The notes: generated by a model not told the origin, from the sequence alone. A stretch of 64,000 nt of DNA from Streptomyces griseosporeus (GCF_014656055.1 NZ_BNBR01000001.1:1612001-1676000), one strand, 5' to 3'; shown: positions 24,566-33,166, counted from the stretch's first letter. A program made the numbers and translations.

Positions 24566-25150
24566 TCAGACCGCCTCTCCCTGCCGTGCGGCCGCCAGGC
24601 GGACCGCGTCCATGATCTTCTCGTAGCCGGTGCACCGGCACAGGTTGCCCGACAGCGCCTCGCGGATGTCCGCGTCGGTCGGGTTGGGGTTGCGCTCCAG
24701 CATCTCGTCCGCGGCGACCAGCAGGCCCGGGGTGCAGAAGCCGCACTGGACCGCGCCGGCGTCGATGAACGCCTGCTGGATCGGGCTGAGTTCAGTGCCC
24801 TCGCCGGTCTGCGAGTCGGTGCCCTTGGCCTGCCACTGCTGGGCCTCGTCGAGGGAGGTGCCGCAGGCGCCGGAGGCGCAGCCGCCGTGCTCGGCGCGCT
24901 GCTTGGCGTAGTCCGCGAGGCCCTCGACGGTGACGACGTCACGGCCCTCGACCTGGCCGGCGGCGACCAGGCAGGAGCAGACCGGCACGCCGTCCAGGCG
25001 GACCGTGCAGGAGCCGCACTCGCCCTGCTCGCAGGCGTTCTTGGAGCCGGGCAGACCGAGCCGCTCGCGCAGCACGTACAGCAGGGACTCGCCCTCCCAC
25101 ACGTCGTCGGCCTCCTGCGGACGTCCGTTGACAGTGAAGTTGACGCGCAT
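24566..25150 (-). CDS. Xanthine dehydrogenase, 2Fe-2S subunit
   Basis: A 194-residue electron-transfer subunit. The plant-ferredoxin-like domain has CEQGECGSC with the fourth Cys in PVCSCLVA; the helical domain has CGFCTPG and NLCRCTGYEKI for the second cluster. Between them is an insertion of about 35 residues (residues about 85-120) that includes two extra cysteines, CASGAC, making it longer than the usual about 160 residues. ATG 25148-25150 overlaps the TAA of the FAD subunit (TAATG), so the genes are coupled. Confidence 0.93.
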   Translation of the reverse strand: MRVNFTVNGRPQEADDVWEGESLLYVLRERLGLPGSKNACEQGECGSCTVRLDGVPVCSCLVAAGQVEGRDVVTVEGLADYAKQRAEHGGCASGACGTSLDEAQQWQAKGTDSQTGEGTELSPIQQAFIDAGAVQCGFCTPGLLVAADEMLERNPNPTDADIREALSGNLCRCTGYEKIMDAVRLAAARQGEAV

Positions 25151-26043
25151 TACGCAGCTCCCTCCGAGGCGCGGCGGGTGCCGCGGTACGACTCCCAGGT
25201 CCAGGTCAGCGTCCGGCGGGCCATGACGCCGACCGCGTGGCGGCGGTAGCTCGCGGTGCCCCGGACGTCGTCGATCGGGTTGCAGGCGGCCGAGCACAGG
25301 TCGGCGAACTGCTTGGCGACCGACGGGGTGATGATCTTTCCGTTGTCCCAGAAGCCGCCCTCTTCGAGCGCCGCGTTCAGGAACTCCTCGGCGGCCTTGG
25401 CCCGCACCGGGGTCGGCGCGGCCGAGCCGATGCCGGTGCGCACGGTCCGGGTCTCGGGGTGCAGGGCGAGACCGAAGGCGCACACCGCGATGACCATGGC
25501 GTTGCGGGTGCCGACCTTGGAGTACTGCTGCGGGCCGTCCGCCTTCTTGATGTGCACGGCGCGGATCAGCTCGTCGGGCTGGAGCGCGTTGCGCTTCACG
25601 CCGGTGTAGAAGTCGTCGATCGGGATCAGGCGGGTGCCGCGCGCGGCGGAGGCCACTTCGACCTCGGCGCCGGCCGCCAGCAGGGCGGGGTGGGCGTCAC
25701 CGGCCGGGGAGGCGGTGCCGAGGTTGCCGCCGACGCCGCCGCGGTTGCGGATCTGCGGGGAGGCGACCGTGTGCGAGGCGAGCGCCAGGCCCGGCAGCTC
25801 GGCCCGCAGGTTGTCCATGATCTTCGTGTACGGCACGGAGGCGCCCAGCCGTACGCTCTCCTCGCCGACCTCCCACTCGTAGAGGTCGCCGACGCGGTTG
25901 AGGTCGAGGAGGTACTCGGGCCGGCGGTGGTCGAAGTTGATCTCGACCATCACGTCGGTGCCACCCGCAATCGGCACAGCGGTGGGGTGCTCTGCCTTCG
26001 CGGCGAGCGCCTCCTCCCAGCTGGCGGGGCGAAGGAAGTCCAT
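25150..26043 (-). CDS. Xanthine dehydrogenase, FAD-binding subunit
   Basis: A 297-residue FAD subunit of the CoxM/XdhB type. FAD-binding motifs are PIAGGTDVMVEINF near residue 25 and RNRGGVGGNLGTASPAGDAHP near residue 105. The C-terminal CO_deh_flav domain includes RTVRTGIGSAAPTPVRA. It passes electrons from the iron-sulfur clusters to NAD+ or O2. ATG 26041-26043 is the first gene of the operon, facing away from pucR across a 363-bp interval. Confidence 0.93.
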   Translation of the reverse strand: MDFLRPASWEEALAAKAEHPTAVPIAGGTDVMVEINFDHRRPEYLLDLNRVGDLYEWEVGEESVRLGASVPYTKIMDNLRAELPGLALASHTVASPQIRNRGGVGGNLGTASPAGDAHPALLAAGAEVEVASAARGTRLIPIDDFYTGVKRNALQPDELIRAVHIKKADGPQQYSKVGTRNAMVIAVCAFGLALHPETRTVRTGIGSAAPTPVRAKAAEEFLNAALEEGGFWDNGKIITPSVAKQFADLCSAACNPIDDVRGTASYRRHAVGVMARRTLTWTWESYRGTRRASEGAA

Positions 26044-26406
26044 GACCGGCTCTCTTCTTCGTCTCAGTGCTCTTGGAAGTCGTGCTTTTGAGCCAATCCG
26101 TGTGCGGCGGGCCAGGCTCGTTCATGTGCTGTTCACGTGGAGTGGGGCCAGTACACAGCGCCGTACTCCACCGGGGTCAGTCACCGAAACCATGAAGGAG
26201 TTGGCTGGCCACGACGGTCATCTTGTAGATTCGTATGAAGGGAGGCCATCAGTAACCTCTGCGTTTTCCTGTGGAAACGCCAGACCCAGCAGGTCCGCGC
26301 CACGCGGGCCGCCCTCCGCAGGCCGGCGCCCCGTCCGCCCGGCCCACCGCCACAGGACCCACACCATCGATCGTAGATTTCGAGACAGAGAACGGCGGCG
26401 ACGAGA
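26044..26406. other. Divergent intergenic region between the xdh operon and pucR
   Basis: This 363-bp interval should carry both promoters and the PucR operator. It is slightly less GC-rich around 26210-26280. No convincing palindrome or sigma-70 pair could be fixed by eye. A plus-strand ATG at 26192 opens a frame that runs into pucR out of frame, but it has no ribosome site or recognisable product. Confidence 0.5.
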
Positions 26407-28095
26407 ATGCGGCTGCGCGCACTGCTGGACACCGACGCGCTGGGCCTCAGGCTGCTCGGCGGCGAGGACGAGCTGGACCGCACCGTCCGGGGCGTGATGA
26501 CCACCGACCTGCGGGACCCCAGCCGCTACCTCTCGGGCGGTGAGCTGGTCCTCACCGGCCTGGCCTGGCGCCGGGACGCCGACGACTCGGAGCCGTTCGT
26601 CCGGATCCTGGTGCAGGCCGGGGTGGCCGCGCTGGCGGCCGGCGAGGCGGAGCTGGGCGATGTCCCCGACGACCTGGTGGTGGCCTGCGCCAGGCACCGG
26701 CTGCCGCTGTTCGCGGTGCACGAGTCGGTGGCCTTCGCGACCATCACCGAGCACGTCGTACGGCAGGTCAGCGGCGAGCGCGCCGGGGACCTCGCGGCGG
26801 TCGTGGACCGGCACCGGCGGATGATGACCTCCGGCCCGGCGGGCGGCGGCCCGGACGTGGTCCTGGACCTGCTCGGCTCCGACCTGGACCTGCGCGCCTG
26901 GGTGCTCTCCCCCACCGGGCGGCTCATCGCCGGCCCGAAGCCGGGGGGCCAGCAGCCGGCGGGCCCGGAACTGCCCGGCGAGGTGTGCGCCCAGCTCGCG
27001 GGCGAGCACCTGGCGGCCACCCGCACCGGGCGGCGCGGCCCGCACCGGGTGACGCTCGGTACGACGACGTACTCGCTGTTCCCGATCCGGACCAACGGGC
27101 GCTCCCCGCAGCCCTCCCGGGACGTGCGCGAGACGGTCCTGTCGGAGTGGCTGCTCGCGGTGGAGGCGGACGCCTCCGACTGGCCCGAGGAGCGGCTCGA
27201 CCTGCTCCAGGGCGTCACCCAGCTGATCGCGGTCGAGCGGGACCGGCGCGACGCCGCCCGCACGGTGCGGCGGCGGCTCGCGCAGGAGGTGCTGGAGCTG
27301 GTCCAGACCGGCGCGGCCCCCGCCGAGATCGCGGCCCGGCTGCGGGTCGCCGCGCCCGTGCTGCTGCCCGGGCTCGGGGCCGCTCCGCACTGGCAGGTCG
27401 TCGTCGCCCGGGTGGAGTGGGACGGCGGGGAGATCGACGGCGGCCCGGTCGCCCAGTCGCTCCTGGAGGAGGTCCTCGTCGACCCGCTGTCGACCGGGCC
27501 CGAGCCGTCCGACCGGATCGCCGTCGCGCACACCGGCGACGAGGCGATCGCGCTGGTCCCGCTGCCCGCGGTGGGCGGCGAGGCCGACGGCTCCGAGACG
27601 GGCGTCCTCGCCGACCAGCTGCTGCGGTCCGTACGGGACCCGCTGACGGCGGGCCTCGACGGCGACGGGCGGCTCACCCTCGGCGTCAGCGCGGCCGTGC
27701 ACTCGGCGGAGGGGCTGCGCGGCGCCCTGGAGGAGGCCCGGCACGCCCGCCGGGTCGCCGCCGCCCGGCCCGGCCGGGTCTGCGCCGCCGGGCACCAGGA
27801 GCTGGCCTCGCACGTGCTGCTGCTGCCGTTCGTCCCCGACGACGTGCGGCGCGCGTTCACGGCGCGGCTGCTGGACCCGCTGCGCGACTACGACCGTCGG
27901 CACCGGGCCGAGCTGATCCCGACGCTGGAGGCGTTCCTCGACTGCGACGGGTCCTGGACGCGCTGCGCGACCCGGCTCCACCTGCACGTCAACACGCTGC
28001 GCTACCGCGTCGGGCGGATCGAGCAGTTGACGAGCCGTGATCTGTCGCGGCTGGAGGACAAGCTGGATTTCTTCCTGGCGCTGCGGATGAGCTGA
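26407..28095 (+). CDS. pucR: PucR-family purine catabolism regulator
   Basis: A 562-residue transcription factor. The N-terminal PucR domain (RLRALLDTDALGLRLLGGED, SGGELVLTGLAWR, LPLFAVHESVAFATITEHV) spans about residues 1-120, a GGDEF-like central part follows, and the C-terminal PucR helix-turn-helix is at LHLHVNTLRYRVGRIEQLT. PucR proteins sense purine catabolites and activate or repress ureide and xdh genes. ATG 26407 follows a GAGA-type site. Being divergent from the xdh operon, it very likely controls it. Confidence 0.92.
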   Translation: MRLRALLDTDALGLRLLGGEDELDRTVRGVMTTDLRDPSRYLSGGELVLTGLAWRRDADDSEPFVRILVQAGVAALAAGEAELGDVPDDLVVACARHRLPLFAVHESVAFATITEHVVRQVSGERAGDLAAVVDRHRRMMTSGPAGGGPDVVLDLLGSDLDLRAWVLSPTGRLIAGPKPGGQQPAGPELPGEVCAQLAGEHLAATRTGRRGPHRVTLGTTTYSLFPIRTNGRSPQPSRDVRETVLSEWLLAVEADASDWPEERLDLLQGVTQLIAVERDRRDAARTVRRRLAQEVLELVQTGAAPAEIAARLRVAAPVLLPGLGAAPHWQVVVARVEWDGGEIDGGPVAQSLLEEVLVDPLSTGPEPSDRIAVAHTGDEAIALVPLPAVGGEADGSETGVLADQLLRSVRDPLTAGLDGDGRLTLGVSAAVHSAEGLRGALEEARHARRVAAARPGRVCAAGHQELASHVLLLPFVPDDVRRAFTARLLDPLRDYDRRHRAELIPTLEAFLDCDGSWTRCATRLHLHVNTLRYRVGRIEQLTSRDLSRLEDKLDFFLALRMS

Positions 28096-28276
28096 GGTCG
28101 CGGGGGGTCGGCCGGGGGTCGGGCGCCGGTCGGGCGCCGGCTGCGGGTGGCCGGGAGTCGGCTCCGTGTCCCACGACTTTGTGAAATCCTTCACCCACCC
28201 TCTTGGCCCCGTGCCGTGATTGGTGCTGGAATGCCGCCACCACTCAAAGCTCGATGGCGTGCTCGGGGAGGGCAAC

Positions 28277-29047
28277 GTGGCGCATACCGCCATGTCTGAT
28301 ACGGGAACGACCGCCGGTGACGATCCGCTCCAGACCGCGGTATGGAGGCTGCGCTCACGCGCCTGCTGGACCGACGCGGCGGCCCTGCTGAGCCCGGTCA
28401 CGCCGGGCGCGGCGCTCCAGCGGGCCGCGCTGCTGGTGGAGCGGTGCCTGTACACCGAGCAGGGCTGGGAGGACGCCGAGGACGCGCTGCGCACCGCGGA
28501 GGCGCTGGCGCTGGGCGACGAGGAGCGGGGGGCGGCCGCTTGTGAACGCGGGTACTTGGCCTACGCCGCCACGCTGCTCGGCGTGCGGGACCGGGCCGAC
28601 GAGGCGCGGGCGGCGCTCGGGCGGGCCGCGGCGCTGATCCCTCCGGGGGGTGCGGGGAGGGCCCTGCTGGACTTCCGGCGCGGGTTGCTCGCGGAGAACC
28701 TAACGCGGTCCCCGCAGGCGGCGCGGGCCGCGTACCGGCGCGCGCACGCGGGGGCGATCGCGGGGTCGGACGCGCTGCTGCTGTCCTTCACATGGCGCCA
28801 CCTGGCCGGACTGGCCCTCCGTGACGGGGAGTTGGCGGAGGCGCGGCAGGGCTTCGCCGAGTCGCTGCGGATCCGGGAGGAGCTGGGGTACCTGGTGGGC
28901 ACGGCGCCGGCACTGGCGTCCCTGGCGGACACGGAGACGGAGCCGGAGGCGTCGCGGCTGCGGGAGGAGGCGCGGCGGTTGTTCCGGCTGCTGGGGGGCG
29001 TGCCGACATGGCTGGCCCGCCAGCTGACGCCTCCTGCTGCGGCGTAG
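28277..29047 (+). CDS. Tetratricopeptide-like helical repeat protein
   Basis: A 256-residue soluble protein composed of helical pairs rich in Ala, Arg and Leu (DAEDALRTAEALALGDEERG, ADEARAALGRAAALIPPG, ARQGFAESLRIREELGYLV) that resemble TPR units. No enzymatic motif is present. GTG 28277 is preferred because GGGGAGGG ends 4 bp before it; ATG 28292 lies five codons inside. It sits alone between pucR and a repeat-rich intergenic region. Role unknown, presumably a scaffold. Confidence 0.75.
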   Translation: MAHTAMSDTGTTAGDDPLQTAVWRLRSRACWTDAAALLSPVTPGAALQRAALLVERCLYTEQGWEDAEDALRTAEALALGDEERGAAACERGYLAYAATLLGVRDRADEARAALGRAAALIPPGGAGRALLDFRRGLLAENLTRSPQAARAAYRRAHAGAIAGSDALLLSFTWRHLAGLALRDGELAEARQGFAESLRIREELGYLVGTAPALASLADTETEPEASRLREEARRLFRLLGGVPTWLARQLTPPAAA

Positions 29048-29506
29048 CGCTGCGCGGCTTGGCGGGGGGGCTTGCTGTTTCGCGCCGACTGCGGGCCGGT
29101 GGGGGCTGGCCGCGCAGTTCCCCGCGCCCCTGAATGCCTGCGGCAGCCCGTGCGGGTGTGTGGGTGGTTGCGGTAGCGCCTCCCGCCGGTGGGTGGGTCG
29201 GGGCCGCGCCGGGGGGTGTCCGTCCTCGGTGCGCCGCTGCGTCGGTCAAATCCTTACCGCCACTTTCCGCCGCCCGCTGCGGGCGGACACCCCCCGACAC
29301 GTCCCCTTCCCGCCGCGGGCGGCTCTTCCACTTAGCTGCGGGCAGTCGTGCCGCTGGGGCGATGGGGGTCCCCCCTGCTCGAGCGAAGCCGAGAGCTTGG
29401 GGGAGGGTGGGCGCAGCGGCACCCCGTCGCGCCGGGCTGCGCCACCCACACCCGGCCCGCACCAGCGCCGGGCGCCCGATCGGCCTGGCTGCGCGCCGAC
29501 CGCCGG
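29048..29506. other. 459-bp intergenic region carrying common Streptomyces extragenic repeats
   Basis: No gene is supported here. The segment around 29108-29135 (GGCCGCGCAGTTCCCCGCGCCCC) is the widespread Streptomyces extragenic motif, and a second well-known palindromic motif is at 29361-29406. The remainder is G-rich and T-poor on the plus strand with stops in most frames. It separates the TPR gene from the converging GntR gene and probably holds their terminators. Confidence 0.55.
29361..29406. repeat. Streptomyces-type extragenic palindrome
   Basis: The sequence CCCCCTGCTCGAGCGAAGCC followed by GAGAGCTTGGGGG can fold with CCCCC/GGGGG and GCTC/GAGC arms around a GAGCGAAGCCGA loop. I recognise this motif as highly repeated between genes in many Streptomyces chromosomes, often near 3' ends. 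Function is uncertain; it may act as a bidirectional terminator for the converging genes. Confidence 0.6.
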
Positions 29507-30316
29507 TCAGGTCGCTCCTGCGAAGTGTTCGCTTACCAGGGCGCGGACCACGTCCACGTTTCCCGCGATCAGGGCGTCCAGGAGGGCCGTGTGTTCCGCC
29601 GCGTCGGCTATCAGGTCCGCGCGGCCCCAGCGGCCCGCCGCGCCGATGAGGGGCCACTGGGCCCGGCGGTGCAGGTCGTCGGCGATGCGGACCAGCTGGG
29701 CGTTGCCCGCGAGGCCGAGCACCGCGCGGTGGAAGGCGCGGTCCGCCTCGGCGTACGTGGCCCGGCAGCCGGACGACGCCGCCCGCACCGTCGCCTCCGC
29801 GAGCGGCCGCAGCTCGGCCCACCGCTCCACCGGCACGGTCCGCGCCAGCCGCAGCATCACCGGCATCTCGATGAGCGACCGTACCTCCGCCAGCTCGGCC
29901 AGCTCCCGCGCGTCCCGCTCGACGACCCGGAAGCCCCGGTTGGGGACCACCTCGACGGCCCCCTCCAGGGCCAGCTGCTGCATGGCCTCCCGCACCGGCG
30001 TGGCCGACACCCCGAAGCGGTCGCCGAGCGCGGGCGCGGAGTACACCTCGCCCGGCTTCAGCTCCCCGGAGACCAGCGCGGTGCGCAGCGCGTCCAGGAT
30101 CTGCCCCCGCACCGAGGCCCGCTGGATCAGCGGTCGGTCGGCGGGCTGCTCGCCGTGGGTGTGCTCGCCGCGCGCCGCCGCGTTCACGTCCGCGGCGCTC
30201 GGCTGGGCCGGCACCGACGCGGGACGGCCCCGCGTCGCGGGGATCCCGGGTCCGGCGGAGCCCTGCACGCCCTGCTTCACGGGTCCTCCTCCGGGCTTGT
30301 CGGTACTTGGGGTCAT
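29507..30316 (-). CDS. GntR-family (FadR subfamily) transcriptional regulator
   Basis: A 269-residue regulator. The winged helix at about residues 65-130 contains ILDALRTALVSGELKPGEVYSAPALGDRF and SATPVREAMQQLALEGAVEVVPNRGFRVV. It is followed by an all-helical FCD ligand domain (AEVRSLIEMPVMLRLA, YAEADRAFHRAVLGLAGN, EHTALLDALIAGN). The first 60 residues are a disordered, Pro/Gly-rich extension. ATG 30314-30316. It is divergent from the FhuF-like gene; its ligand is probably a carboxylate, as in other FCD regulators, but this cannot be specified. Confidence 0.9.
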   Translation of the reverse strand: MTPSTDKPGGGPVKQGVQGSAGPGIPATRGRPASVPAQPSAADVNAAARGEHTHGEQPADRPLIQRASVRGQILDALRTALVSGELKPGEVYSAPALGDRFGVSATPVREAMQQLALEGAVEVVPNRGFRVVERDARELAELAEVRSLIEMPVMLRLARTVPVERWAELRPLAEATVRAASSGCRATYAEADRAFHRAVLGLAGNAQLVRIADDLHRRAQWPLIGAAGRWGRADLIADAAEHTALLDALIAGNVDVVRALVSEHFAGAT

Positions 30317-30390
30317 TACGGCCGGTTGTTACTCGGCCGTCAAGCACCATAGGCGCAGAACCGCCCAGTTCAAATCCGAGCCATGTTCGA

Positions 30391-30409
30391 TAAGGTGAGG
30401 CTTGCCTTG
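30391..30409. promoter_or_regulatory. Putative DmdR/IdeR iron box
   Basis: TAAGGTGAGGCTTGCCTTG matches the core of the actinobacterial iron box (TTAGGTTAGGCTNNCCTAA type) at AGG-AGGCT-CCT positions and has AAGG/CCTT symmetry. It lies 38 bp upstream of the FhuF-like gene, a position suited to Fe(II)-dependent repression by DmdR1/IdeR. Confidence 0.65.
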
Positions 30410-30447
30410 CTTGGAGGGCGTCGAGTTTCCGTGATTGGTGGTTCCGT

Positions 30448-31281
30448 ATGCCTGTCCCGTCGTCGGCCGTCGCGGACTCCTACGCCCGCCTGACCGAGGT
30501 CTTTCCGGGACTCATCGTCACCGAGCTGGGACCGGGCGAGCGCGCCCCGCAGGGCGGCGGCTGGGTCGCGGCCGCTGCGCTGGCCGGGGGCGGGGCCGAG
30601 CTGGACGCGTTCCTCGAATGGGACGACGCCCAGGTGCTGCGCGACTACGGGCAGCGGGCCCGCCCGGACGTCGTGGCGAGCTTCGGGCTGCACCGGTACG
30701 CCTGGCCGGCCTGCCTGCTGATCACCGTCCCCTGGTTCCTGCACCGCCGGGTGCCCCGCTATCCCGTGACGCACGTCTCGTACGACCGCACCGCCGGGCG
30801 CATGGCCGTGCGCCCCGCGTCCTTCGCCTGCCTGCCGGGCGACCCCGCCGCCGCGCTGCCCGGGGCGCGGGTGGTCGCGGACGAGGAGGCCCTGCGCGCG
30901 GAGGTGCGGGGCGCCGTCGCCGAGCACCTGGAGCCGCTGCTCGCCGCCTTCGGGCCCCGGATGCGGCGCCGCGGCCGCGCCCTGTGGGGCACGGCGACCG
31001 ACGAGGTCGTCGAGGGGCTGTGGTACGTCGCCCATCTGCTCGGCGAGGAGGAGCGCGCCCGGCGCGAGCTGGAGCTGCTGCTGCCCGGCGCCACCCGGCC
31101 GTACGCCGGGTCGGCCGCCTTCCGCGAGCTGACCGGGCCGGACGGCGAGCGGCTGCCCACCCGGGACCGGGCCAGCTGCTGCATGTTCTACACCGTGCGG
31201 CCCGCGGACACCTGTGTCACCTGTCCGCGCACCTGCGACGCCGAGCGGGTCGCCAAGCTGGCCACCGCGGCCGTCAGTTGA
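30448..31281 (+). CDS. FhuF-like ferric-siderophore reductase, 2Fe-2S C-terminus
   Basis: A 277-residue cytoplasmic protein. The C-terminus SCCMFYTVRPADTCVTCPRTC has the CCx10Cx2C motif that binds the unusual 2Fe-2S cluster of FhuF, which reduces ferric siderophores after uptake. The preceding 200 residues match the FhuF/IucA-C-like domain (YAWPACLLITVPWFLHRRVPR; ALWGTATDEVVEGLWYVAHLLG). ATG 30448 is preferred. A putative iron box just upstream supports iron-limited expression. No siderophore transporter adjoins it. Confidence 0.85.
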   Translation: MPVPSSAVADSYARLTEVFPGLIVTELGPGERAPQGGGWVAAAALAGGGAELDAFLEWDDAQVLRDYGQRARPDVVASFGLHRYAWPACLLITVPWFLHRRVPRYPVTHVSYDRTAGRMAVRPASFACLPGDPAAALPGARVVADEEALRAEVRGAVAEHLEPLLAAFGPRMRRRGRALWGTATDEVVEGLWYVAHLLGEEERARRELELLLPGATRPYAGSAAFRELTGPDGERLPTRDRASCCMFYTVRPADTCVTCPRTCDAERVAKLATAAVS

Positions 31282-31508
31282 GGATCCCTCAGGTAAGATC
31301 ACCGCGAGCAGGACACCCGTTCGGTCACAGGTGTTTCACATCTTCCCCACGCGTCGCGGGAACTTTCCGTGGAACCACCCGTACGGGTAGTCTTATTCGA
31401 ACTCAACTCCCGCCCCTCAAGCGGCAGTTCGAGCAGAACGCCGTCCTGGGCATCCCCTTGCACCTCCTTGGCGGCCTCTTGCCCCGAAACCCCCTGAGGG
31501 CCGGTGGG

Positions 31509-31546
31509 ATTGGGCCACTATGGCGGGCGTTACGCCCTATCCCAAT
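31509..31546 (+). promoter_or_regulatory. Nested hairpin in the 5' region of the DUF2637 gene
   Basis: ATTGGG (31509-31514) pairs with CCCAAT (31541-31546), enclosing a second hairpin GGGCG-TTA-CGCCC (31525-31537), 14 bp before the ATG of the next gene. A perfect 12-bp palindrome, ACCCGTACGGGT, lies upstream at 31377-31388. These could form a structured leader or an operator; no known riboswitch class is recognised. Confidence 0.35.
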
Positions 31547-31560
31547 GCAAGGGACCCCAG

Positions 31561-32598
31561 ATGAGACTGACCGACATATCGCTGAACTGGCTGCTTCCGG
31601 GCGCCGTACTGCTCCTGGGCATGCTGGCGGCGGTTGCGGTGCTCGCGCGCGGCAAGCGCTCCTCCGGGGAGCACGCGAAGACGGAAGACTCGTGGGAGCG
31701 CGCCGAGGAGCGCCGCAGGCGCAAGGAGGCCCTGTACGGCACGGCCTCCTACGTGCTGCTCTTCTGCTGTGCGGCGGTGGCCGCGGCACTGTCCTTCCAC
31801 GGCCTGGTCGGCTTCGGCCGGCAGAACCTGAACCTCTCCGGCGGCTGGGAGTACCTGGTGCCGTTCGGCCTGGACGGGGCGGCGATGTTCTGCTCCGTGC
31901 TGGCCGTGCGCGAGGCCAGCCACGGTGACGCGGCCCTCGGTTCCCGGATACTGGTGTGGACGTTCGCGGGCGCCGCGGCCTGGTTCAACTGGGTGCACGC
32001 GCCGCGCGGCATGGGCCACGACGGTGCGCCGCAGTTCTTCTCCGGTATGTCCCTGTCGGCCGCCGTGCTGTTCGACCGGGCGCTGAAGCAGACCCGCCGC
32101 GCCGCGTTGCGCGAGCAGGGCCTGATCCCGCGGCCGCTGCCGCAGATCCGCATCGTGCGCTGGCTGCGGGCGCCGCGTGAGACGTACAAGGCGTGGTCGC
32201 TGATGCTCCTGGAGGGTGTGCGCAGCCTGGACGAGGCCGTGGACGAGGTCCGTGAGGACAAGCGGCAGAAGGAGGAGTCGCGCCGTCTGCGCCGGGAGAA
32301 GGAGCGGGTGGAGCGCGCCCAGCTGAAGGCGATCAGCCGCGGCCACCGCGGATTCGTGGGCCGGGGCACCGGCCGCGAGGTCGAGGTCGCCGTCGAGCGG
32401 GACGACGAGCGGGTCTCCGCGGAGCCCGCCATATCCGCGGAGCAGCTGCCCGTACGCTCGCGTCCCTCCCTCCAGCCCGTACGGAGCGGATCTGACCCGA
32501 TCACCGTCGACCTGACGGCCGAGGACGACACCCAGGCCCTGCCGCGCCTCGACTCGCTGGAGCGCAAGCTGAAGGACCTGGAGCAGCAGTTCGGCTAG
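31561..32598 (+). CDS. DUF2637 membrane protein (SpdB-like)
   Basis: A 345-residue protein with an N-terminal hydrophobic segment (LNWLLPGAVLLLGMLAAVAVLA), a charged stretch, then three membrane helices between residues about 60 and 145 (YVLLFCCAAVAAALSFHGLVG; YLVPFGLDGAAMFCSVLAV; ILVWTFAGAAAWFNWVHA). A long, highly charged cytoplasmic tail follows, including a coiled-coil-like region rich in K/E/R and a final LERKLKDLEQQFG. The family is widespread in Streptomyces, on chromosomes and conjugative plasmids (SpdB2), but its function is unknown. ATG 31561 is chosen over upstream starts; a strong terminator follows. Confidence 0.88.
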   Translation: MRLTDISLNWLLPGAVLLLGMLAAVAVLARGKRSSGEHAKTEDSWERAEERRRRKEALYGTASYVLLFCCAAVAAALSFHGLVGFGRQNLNLSGGWEYLVPFGLDGAAMFCSVLAVREASHGDAALGSRILVWTFAGAAAWFNWVHAPRGMGHDGAPQFFSGMSLSAAVLFDRALKQTRRAALREQGLIPRPLPQIRIVRWLRAPRETYKAWSLMLLEGVRSLDEAVDEVREDKRQKEESRRLRREKERVERAQLKAISRGHRGFVGRGTGREVEVAVERDDERVSAEPAISAEQLPVRSRPSLQPVRSGSDPITVDLTAEDDTQALPRLDSLERKLKDLEQQFG

Positions 32599-32629
32599 GA
32601 GGCCGGTGGCTGTCCGCCGACGGATTCAC

Positions 32630-32669
32630 GGGAAGGGGCGCGACCCGCTTGGGGGTCGCGCCCCTTCCC
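32630..32669 (+). terminator. Perfect 17-bp stem-loop terminator
   Basis: GGGAAGGGGCGCGACCC (32630-32646) pairs perfectly with GGGTCGCGCCCCTTCCC (32653-32669) around a 6-nt loop. It lies 32 bp after the DUF2637 stop and 29 bp before the stop of the converging anti-sigma kinase gene, so it can serve both. Confidence 0.85.
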
Positions 32670-32698
32670 GTTGCCACAAGGGCCGTCTGCCGGGCCGG

Positions 32699-33166
32699 TC
32701 AGGCGGCCTCGGCGTCCAGTTCGAACCACACCACCTTGCCCGCGCTGTGCGTCTTGACGCCCCAGGCGTCCGCGAGGGCCTGCACCAGCACCAGGCCCCG
32801 GCCGTGCGTACCGTCGTCGGCGTGCGGTACGCAGGGCCTCGGGCGGCGGGCCAGACCGTCCCGGACCTCCACGCGCAGGGCGTGCGTCCCGACGGTGGCC
32901 GTCAGGACCGCGTCATGGTCGGTGTGCACCAGCGCGTTGGTGACCAGCTCGCTGGTGAGCAGTTCCGCTATCTCCGAGCGTCCCGGCCTCCCCCAGTGCC
33001 GCAGCAGCTCCCGTACCGCCCGGCGTGCCTCCGGCACGGCCTTCAGGTCGGCGCGCCCGAGTCTGCGTTCCAGCCGGGGCGCGCCCGGTCCGTCCGCGGC
33101 CGAGCCGGTCTCCTCGGCCGCCATGTCCGTTGTCGTCGTCTGAGCCGAGGTGGCCCCGATGGTCAT
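32699..33166 (-). CDS. RsbW-like serine kinase/anti-sigma ATP-binding protein
   Basis: A 155-residue HATPase_c protein of the small Streptomyces anti-sigma type. The N-box is ELLTSELVTNALVHTDHD and the ATP-lid glycine motif is GTHGRGLVLVQALAD. The N-terminal 40 residues are unstructured (Thr/Ala-rich). ATG 33164-33166 has a GAGGGAG site; an ATG ten codons upstream is weaker. Such proteins bind sigma factors or phosphorylate antagonist STAS proteins, but no partner gene adjoins. Confidence 0.85.
   Translation of the reverse strand: MTIGATSAQTTTTDMAAEETGSAADGPGAPRLERRLGRADLKAVPEARRAVRELLRHWGRPGRSEIAELLTSELVTNALVHTDHDAVLTATVGTHALRVEVRDGLARRPRPCVPHADDGTHGRGLVLVQALADAWGVKTHSAGKVVWFELDAEAA

Noticed and set aside
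26192..26497. Possible small gene between the xdh operon and pucR
   Set aside because: ATG 26192 lacks a ribosome site, and the frame becomes Arg-rich shadow sequence overlapping pucR.
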